In this document: positions 60,201 to 64,000 of the stretch, in pieces
How the letters are laid out: each line of letters begins with the position of its first letter
Numbering within the stretch: position 1 is the first letter of the stretch
DNA from: Brevibacillus laterosporus LMG 15441
GTDB lineage: Bacteria > Bacillota > Bacilli > Brevibacillales > Brevibacillaceae
Reading direction: 5' to 3'
Assembly (NCBI RefSeq): GCF_000219535.2
Contig: NZ_CP007806.1
Coordinates: 2,948,501-3,012,500 of the forward strand
DNA length: 64,000 nt
Notes under the pieces: generated by a model
Told to the model about the DNA's origin: nothing
The model's database searches: none
Seen by the model: the letters and a program-made list of their open reading frames with translations, nothing else
Made by a program: the position numbers and the translations under genes

Positions 60201-62036
60201 TAAGCTTTCCTGATCAAGGTCCTGAGCGTCGCTATCTAGTAGTACTAGTGTCAGATCATCGTTTGAAAACTGTTGATAATGAGACTGTTTGGTAATCAGC
60301 ACAGATAATTGAGAGTCCTTGATAATAAAGGAAATTCTCTCCTCAGGATAGGTAAGATCAATCGGTAGATACGCTGCTCCCGCTTTCAGTATTGCTAGGA
60401 TGCCTATGATCATCTCTGGCGATCGTTCCATACTGATACCCACAAGCGTGTCTGGCTGCACACCTAATCGTTGAAGTCGATGAGCCATCTGATTGGATTT
60501 CTCATGTAATTCTCGATAGGTAAGCTGACTTTTTCCGTCAATAATTGCGATTTGGTCTGGAGATTGTCTAACCTGCTCTTCAAATAACTCTTGAACAAGC
60601 GTTTGACTTGGAAATGGAATATTCGTCTCATTCCAAGTCGTAAGAAGTAGGTTACGTTCGGAATCATCTAGGAGAGAAACCTGCCCGATCGAAGTTTCCG
60701 GATGAACCATGATATCTCTTAGCATTGTAGTTAGATGCCCTGTAAAGCGTTTGATCGTTTCCTCTTCAAAGCGTTCCGCATCAAAAATGATGGTCCCTAC
60801 TAAACCTGCTTCTTGTTGGGAAATAGCAAGAGCAAGCTCTGTATCATCACTCCAGAATGGATCATCTATCTCACCCGTTACAAATAAAATCTGAAATGCA
60901 GACTCTCGATAGACCGAAAATTCCTGCTCAAAAGCGCTAGCGTCTACTGTACGTTGGACACGCTGAAGCAATTCATTGAAGCTTGGATTTCCAGAAAAGT
61001 CACTGTATATAGAAAGCGGAGCATCTTTGCTAGGATCATCCTGTCTGATCCATCCGCTTACAATGCCGTTCTCACCTGTATAACGGTGAAGAAGCAATTG
61101 CCAGACACTTAATAGCGTAACAAAAAGAGAGCTGCCAGCTGTTTCTGCTAGTTTTGTAAGTTGTTTGCTTTCCTCATTTGAGAGAGTAAATTCAATAGTT
61201 CCCCATTTGTTTGGGGCATGATGTAAAAGAGAATGCTCCAATGGTAGCTGTAAGGTAGGCACACCCGTCAGTAACCCATTCCAATGCGTGAGAAGTTGAT
61301 CCATTGCTTGCAGTGAATCCCCCGTTTTACTGGTAATCAAGTGTAAAACAACAAACAAACGATTCACTAGCTGTCCAACACCCTCATCACTGTAGAGAGC
61401 TGGGTGATAATCTAATTGGAGAATCAGACCCTTATCTTGTTTTTTAAAATGAAACACCATATCAGCAGGAATAGACTCTACACTTGCTTGATCATGTATG
61501 TTATCTAGCAGAACGATGGTTCCAAAGATCGGTCTGCTTTTTTCCTCATTTGACATCCCCAATAAGCTAGCAATTACATGATGCGGCAGACTTTGATGTT
61601 TCACTGCATTGGCTATCGTAGCTTTTAAGGTAGGAAGCACCTGTTTCCAGGTTAGGGAACGCTCTAAGGAACTGCGAATCGGCAAGACATTGGAAATAGC
61701 CTGCTGACCCCCCTCTTTTTGTTGAAAAACAGGCATTCCGACAATAATATCGGAACGCTGTTGGTATGTAGACAAAAGATACTTTATTCCCGCAAGCAAA
61801 AACATGTATATGCCGTAGTCTGAGTTGTTACTCATGCGCATAATGCTTTCCACTATTGCAGGTGGAATTGGATAGCTGACGGAATTCATATCCTCTACTT
61901 TATTGGCAAGAGGGCGTGTTTCAACGGGGAAACCACTAAAATCAGCGACACCCTCCAAGTTCTGAAGCCAGTAGGAGCGTTCTTGCTCAAATTGTCCGCT
62001 TGCAAGTAAAATGTTATGCAAAAAATTGGTGCTCAT
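54273..62036 (-). CDS. NRPS, two tandem C-lobe fragments - A - T - C - A - T - C
   Basis: This 2587-residue protein opens with two successive condensation C-lobes (about 8-245 and 255-465), neither with HHxxxDG. Then come an adenylation domain (480-975; YTSGSTGIPKG at 629, NVYGPAE at 765, PNGKVDR at 963), a carrier (Ser1023), a condensation domain (from about 1083, HHLIMDG), a second adenylation domain with pocket D-I-W-Q-S-T-A-D-D, a carrier (ENGGHSLKA) and a terminal condensation domain (HHIIMDG) ending in DFQF. The first pocket, D-A-F-L-L-G-V-T-F, resembles branched-chain Ile/Val codes. The second is acid-rich, and I infer a basic substrate such as diaminopropionate or diaminobutyrate. As the first NRPS gene visible in the operon it may hold the loading module. 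AAAGGGGG precedes the ATG. A terminator follows the gene. Confidence 0.9.
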   Translation of the reverse strand: MSTNFLHNILLASGQFEQERSYWLQNLEGVADFSGFPVETRPLANKVEDMNSVSYPIPPAIVESIMRMSNNSDYGIYMFLLAGIKYLLSTYQQRSDIIVGMPVFQQKEGGQQAISNVLPIRSSLERSLTWKQVLPTLKATIANAVKHQSLPHHVIASLLGMSNEEKSRPIFGTIVLLDNIHDQASVESIPADMVFHFKKQDKGLILQLDYHPALYSDEGVGQLVNRLFVVLHLITSKTGDSLQAMDQLLTHWNGLLTGVPTLQLPLEHSLLHHAPNKWGTIEFTLSNEESKQLTKLAETAGSSLFVTLLSVWQLLLHRYTGENGIVSGWIRQDDPSKDAPLSIYSDFSGNPSFNELLQRVQRTVDASAFEQEFSVYRESAFQILFVTGEIDDPFWSDDTELALAISQQEAGLVGTIIFDAERFEEETIKRFTGHLTTMLRDIMVHPETSIGQVSLLDDSERNLLLTTWNETNIPFPSQTLVQELFEEQVRQSPDQIAIIDGKSQLTYRELHEKSNQMAHRLQRLGVQPDTLVGISMERSPEMIIGILAILKAGAAYLPIDLTYPEERISFIIKDSQLSVLITKQSHYQQFSNDDLTLVLLDSDAQDLDQESLSTPNSNATAMNMAYVIYTSGSTGIPKGTRVTHQGIVRLVKNHSYIEWEPSDRLAQINNTSFDAFTFELWGTLLHGATLVLIAPDVVLSPYAFQKEIQRYGITVMLCTTALFNQYAGESPDMFTNITVLFGGEAADAKWVRIALEKGKPKKLINVYGPAECTTFTTTHHVTQVPADALSIPIGKPIANTQVYVLDQYLQIVPIGVPGELYVGGPGLALGYLHRPEITNERFIKNIFSPNATDRLYKTGDIVRYLPDGTLSYIGRKDDQVKIRGFRIELGEIEAVLGQHPEIRDAVVIMREDQNSNKQLIAYFTTYNQEILSASELRSYAEKKLPVHMIPAAFIYLDHVPVTPNGKVDRKALPAPLIEREESNTPLIEPITETELILAGFWKEIVGIDRISIIDDFFNSGGHSLLATQLLSRIYHTFHIEISLRTFFENPTIQAMGKQIDEIIASGEQSVSVPLVPVSRDSDLVLSYTQQGVWFVEQLEPGSATYNVPVANTLKGNLNIDALERAVNEIIRRHEILRTSFISKDGKPYQVSYPFQPIRIPVIDMSDVVASERHQRIIDMANEDANRPFDLTKCPLVRFILFKKDDENYVFYYTMHHLIMDGWSLQIFTHELSVLYEAFSQGKPSPLPEMQLQYADFAAWQRKWLDGKVMNQQLAYWKKQLAGDLPVLQLPIDRTRPSVASGAGQRDTLVMPKELVTKLHVLCKRQGVTLYMALLSAFNVLLSRYSGETDILVGSPIANRTRLETEGMIGFFANTIVLRSQLADNPTFTQLLKQVREVTLEAFSNQDVPFEKLVEVLQPERTKNITPIFQVMFTLQNTRRTDFKLSDETLIHPEIDRGTSMFDLLFDIAEHPDGLLLVAEYNMDIFFSTTISRMMEHYRELLESIVENPEQPISDLTMLTKQEKKQILDDFNNTTCDFPMDKTVHELFEEQVECRPTDIAAIHRDQQITYEELNARANQMARFIQRTGLQKEEIVAVFLERSIPMMESILGIWKAGGAYIPIDTAYPIQRIMGILEDSGATVLITISAFVTPEIKQNYKGTILCLDAQMDAINQEMKDDLRVRVEPNQLAYIIYTSGSTGKPKGSMVEHIGLTNHLHMMKQRLNLGEDCRIAQTASHCFDISVWQFFTSIILGGTTIIYDNQMTMEPNACIEQIIQDRINIFQVVPSVLSVMLDHVEENNLSLDCFRYVSVTGEAIKRSLVARWFKLFPHIPLANAYGPSEASDDVTIHIIDQLPQSEIVPIGKPLHNFKVYIVDEKMNLCPVGIKGEICVSGIGVGRGYLHDPERTAKVFMDDPFADHKGVRLYKTGDMGRWLSDGTLEFFGRKDYQVKIRGFRIELEEIENQINNHPNILETVVMDIEDARGQKSLCAYVVLKQDVPINQLKSHLANTLPDYMIPAFFVKMEKLPLTANGKVDRKALPKPDRNVLESKYVAPRNKIEEKIIAIWESVLDTAGIGIEDHFFENGGHSLKATTVISRINKELQVDISLRDFFDRPIIKDLAQLVESSGKKAYPIIQPVQKQEAYQLSSAQKRMFLVNLRDSESIAYNIPNMFIIEGKVDKQRLHQAFQKLVERHEILRTSFGWERGEPVQYVQEKLELDIKEVTSTHEQLYSVVQSLVAPFDLSKAPLLRVFVVTVEDEYHVLVLDMHHIIMDGSSIAILLDELVQFYQEKQLPEPRIQYKDFSAWQNKLLASEVMQGQENYWLEQFSGQLPVLGLPTDYPRPSVKSFEGSFVEFFADKELTLGLRNLASTTGTTLYMVLLAAYHVLLSKYAHQQDIIIGTPIAGRHHADLEKVIGMFVNTLAIRIQSDTQQTFTEFLLMVKEHVLQAFDHQDYQFDMLVEKLDAAKDESRNPLFDTMFILQNIEEPYITEGNDATDKLSISRFDYKYRMSKFDVSVITIEADEELVFQFEYANALFTESTINILGESFLKLLTIIVNEAGTKLSDIEIAESYDLIEMDISDQLDFQF
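60642..62036 (-). other. Tandem condensation C-lobe fragments at a protein N-terminus
   Basis: Residues about 8-245 and 255-465 each align with the second half of a condensation domain. The first has ERSYWLQNLEG and DIIVGMPVF; the second has LQLPLEHS, TIEFTLSNEESKQL and VWQLLLHRYTGENGIVSGW. Neither has the N-lobe with the catalytic histidines. Confidence 0.75.
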
Positions 62037-62063
62037 TGGAATCCCCCTTTCTACATGCTATGT

Positions 62064-63032
62064 TTATTCCAATAGTTGTCCTACTTTTAAATCCTCTGCT
62101 TTTTTCACAAAATAATGCCCCATCGAAATATCAAAAACAGCCATCCCCATAGGATTAAACATAATAGCCTGATCTTCACGATAACTAGATATGGCATTAT
62201 GACAAACCACATCAATAATCGATTTTGTGTCTTCTTTTTGCAAACCACATTGCAAATGCATAGACTCTATATCCGTTTTTTCCCGACATACCTCTTCCCA
62301 GTTGTCTACAATAATTGAACCTTTTACATGCGGGAAAATCTCTGTAGTAAAGTCTCGTAACGAAACATTGAGTAGAAGTGAGCCTGCTTTTGGTGCTGCA
62401 TCAATGTATGGTGCTTTAGAGACTGTGCATGTCATGAAGATATCCGAATGTTGATAGGCTTCCTTCCAGTCCTTAGCAATGATAACCTTCTCTTTCACAG
62501 ATGGGTCAATCGACGTGATGTCAATTGGATTGAGATCATATAAGTAAATATTTTTTATTCGATCTCCCAGTAATGAAGTGACCATCTTAAAGTGATATTG
62601 ACCGATCGGACCCCAGCCGATAATGCCAACCGTGATATCTTTTTGCTTGCGAACATCATCATAATGTTTCAAGATCATTCCACTGACAGAAGCAGTACGA
62701 ATTACACTAAGCAATGCTGTGTTAACAATGGCTTCTGGAACCCCATTCGTTGCGTTATTTAGAATAGTGACGCTGTGCGCTCGTGGAATACCTTGATGAA
62801 TATTATTTGGAAAGCTAGCAATCCATTTAATCCCCGCTTGATTAATCGTACCTCCTACAAAAGCCGGCATAGCAATAATTCGATTTTGCTCTTGTCCATA
62901 GCGTAAATAAGGTTTTATTGGTTGGGAAAAGTCATCTTGCTGTAAGCACTTCACTGCCTGTTCAATAACAGAAGTCGTTTCATCCCAGTTAATTCCGATG
63001 CTCAGCAAGTCCTTTTCATGTAGATATCTCAT
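62064..63032 (-). CDS. sbnB: SbnB-like dehydrogenase (2,3-diaminopropionate biosynthesis)
   Basis: This 322-residue member of the ornithine cyclodeaminase/mu-crystallin family has a Rossmann domain (VGIIGWGPIGQYHF near residue 135) and the family segments GIKWIASFPNN and RTASVSGMI. The sequence is closest in style to SbnB, which oxidatively cleaves N-(1-amino-1-carboxyethyl)-glutamate to give L-2,3-diaminopropionate; ZmaV-type homologues do the same job in antibiotic clusters. The usual partner SbnA, a cysteine-synthase-like enzyme, is not in the window and would be expected to the right. It is spaced 27 bases from the NRPS gene and 21 from the aminotransferase, so it is in the operon. An ornithine cyclodeaminase role (proline) is the main alternative. 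Confidence 0.85.
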   Translation of the reverse strand: MRYLHEKDLLSIGINWDETTSVIEQAVKCLQQDDFSQPIKPYLRYGQEQNRIIAMPAFVGGTINQAGIKWIASFPNNIHQGIPRAHSVTILNNATNGVPEAIVNTALLSVIRTASVSGMILKHYDDVRKQKDITVGIIGWGPIGQYHFKMVTSLLGDRIKNIYLYDLNPIDITSIDPSVKEKVIIAKDWKEAYQHSDIFMTCTVSKAPYIDAAPKAGSLLLNVSLRDFTTEIFPHVKGSIIVDNWEEVCREKTDIESMHLQCGLQKEDTKSIIDVVCHNAISSYREDQAIMFNPMGMAVFDISMGHYFVKKAEDLKVGQLLE

Positions 63033-63053
63033 TCGGTAATCTCCTCTCCCTTT

Positions 63054-64000
63054 TTACATCTTGCTTGTTTCGAAACCGCTCAAGATCTCCCTCGTTGATT
63101 CTTGCAAGATCGCGCAGCCTTTTTGTAATTCATCCCATTCAATGGTTAATGGAGGCAGAAGCTTAACCACGGTATCATTGCGACCTACACACTCGATGAT
63201 TAAACCGCGCTCGTAGCAGCGTTTTGCTATCTTTTTCGCAGTGTTTACATCTGAACCACTAGCTTTAGCCACATCCACACCCCAAATTAATCCCATTCCA
63301 CGAACTTCAATCTGGTCGTGCAGGCTAGCAATCTGTTCATGTAAGAATTGCTTTACATACCCTTCTTTACGTAGAACCTCTGCTTCTAATTGTTCTTGCT
63401 CTCTGTAATGCAAGGCGGCCTCGGCAGCAACAAAGGCTAGTTGATTACCGCGGAATGTTCCATTATGTTCTGCTGGTTGCCAGATATCTAATTCTGGTTT
63501 AAACAACAAAAGAGACATTGGTAGACCATAACCGCTGATAGATTTGGAAAGCACGACAATATCCGGAACAATGGCCGCTCTTTCAAATGAGAAGAAGGAG
63601 CCTGCTCGACCGCATCCAATCTGAACCTCGTCGCAAATCAACAGCACATCATGCTTGTCACACAATTGGCGTAATCTTTGAAGCCACTGGATAGGGGCAA
63701 CGTTAATCCCCCCTTCTGCCTGAATCGTCTCGCAAATGATTGCCGCTGGTTTCGCAATGCCCGAATGGCTATCGCTAAGCATTTTGTCCATATATTCAAT
63801 CGTATCGAACGAAAAATCAGTAGGGTACGGCATAAATGTGACTTGAGGCAAATCAACACCTGCCGCCTGCCGATTGTAGCTATTGGCGGTAACAGACAAA
63901 GCACCTAAAGACATACCATGAAAGCCACCTGTAAAAGCAAAAATACCTGCGCGTTGCTTTGTCTTGCGGGCAATCTTTAGTCCCGCTTCTACCGCATTTG
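63054..64000 (-). CDS. Class III aminotransferase, diaminobutyrate-2-oxoglutarate type, partial at right edge
   Basis: The frame runs from its stop at 63054 to the window edge without interruption, so the N-terminus is missing; an internal ATG at 63914 is not the start. The visible part carries NAVEAGLKIARK, FTGGFHGMSLGALS, LICDEVQIGCGRAGSFFSFE, the PLP lysine in VVLSKSISGYGLPMS, and NGTFRGNQLAFVAA. This is the pattern of EctB/diaminobutyrate aminotransferases, which make L-2,4-diaminobutyrate from aspartate semialdehyde with glutamate as donor. Next to an SbnB-like gene and NRPS genes with acidic pockets, it probably supplies a diamino acid monomer. It could also provide the amine for another tailoring step. 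It is probably an early gene of the operon. Confidence 0.85.
   Translation of the reverse strand, partial: NAVEAGLKIARKTKQRAGIFAFTGGFHGMSLGALSVTANSYNRQAAGVDLPQVTFMPYPTDFSFDTIEYMDKMLSDSHSGIAKPAAIICETIQAEGGINVAPIQWLQRLRQLCDKHDVLLICDEVQIGCGRAGSFFSFERAAIVPDIVVLSKSISGYGLPMSLLLFKPELDIWQPAEHNGTFRGNQLAFVAAEAALHYREQEQLEAEVLRKEGYVKQFLHEQIASLHDQIEVRGMGLIWGVDVAKASGSDVNTAKKIAKRCYERGLIIECVGRNDTVVKLLPPLTIEWDELQKGCAILQESTREILSGFETSKM

Noticed and set aside
33300-62036. Many plus-strand open frames of 60-125 codons inside the NRPS genes
   Set aside because: They lack ribosome sites and recognisable domains and mirror the codon pattern of the minus-strand genes; they are antisense shadows.
1-64000. tRNA, rRNA, CRISPR arrays, transposases and attachment sites
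   Set aside because: I saw no cloverleaf-like tRNA, no spaced direct-repeat array and no transposase or integrase motif in any frame.

Overview
The window looks like a chromosome segment of a spore-forming, low-GC Gram-positive bacterium of the Brevibacillus/Paenibacillus type, most likely Brevibacillus (B. laterosporus-like). The reasons are a tricistronic gerA-type germination operon, sigma-A-like promoters, strong AGGAGG-type ribosome sites, AT-rich intergenic DNA and very long NRPS genes. The species is inferred from style, not from a database match. Almost every gene lies on the minus strand; the RpiR-type regulator is the only clear plus-strand gene.

Positions 1-17.8 kb are mostly ordinary chromosome. 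There is the start of a small gene cut by the left edge, an SNF2-family helicase with a SWIM zinc finger, and then a sugar block. That block holds an RpiR regulator, nanE, a PTS EIICB permease, a LacD-type aldolase and gpmA, with operator-like palindromes at both relevant promoters. An NTF2-like protein, a DsbA/FrnE-type thiol oxidoreductase with an operator-overlapped promoter, an acyl-CoA ligase, a hemerythrin protein and an unidentified helical protein follow. A germination operon (GerA, GerB and GerC subunits) behind a sigma-G-like promoter ends this part.

Positions 17.8-64 kb are one large hybrid NRPS/PKS cluster, transcribed leftward and continuing past the right edge. In transcription order it holds a class III aminotransferase (cut by the window), an SbnB-like dehydrogenase, five assembly-line proteins (2587, about 2582, 4290, 1335 and 1895 aa), a beta-lactamase-fold serine hydrolase and a final 1316-aa NRPS. 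I count eight intact adenylation domains, one eroded adenylation domain, one AT-less ketosynthase followed by an ACP and a transaminase domain, a methyltransferase inserted in one A domain, and a luciferase-like monooxygenase inserted in a glycine-type A domain. No thioesterase and no trans-acyltransferase is present in the window.

The likely product is a cationic peptide/polyketide. The SbnB-like and aminotransferase genes point to diaminopropionate or diaminobutyrate supply. Two A domains have acid-rich pockets. The KS-ACP-AMT module should add two carbons and a beta-amine, and the monooxygenase module suggests alpha-hydroxyglycine. Five detached condensation-domain C-lobes and recurrent D-F-x-F C-termini suggest an unusual set of protein-protein junctions, which may mean the assembly order differs from gene order. 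I cannot name the product, and the combination may be undescribed.
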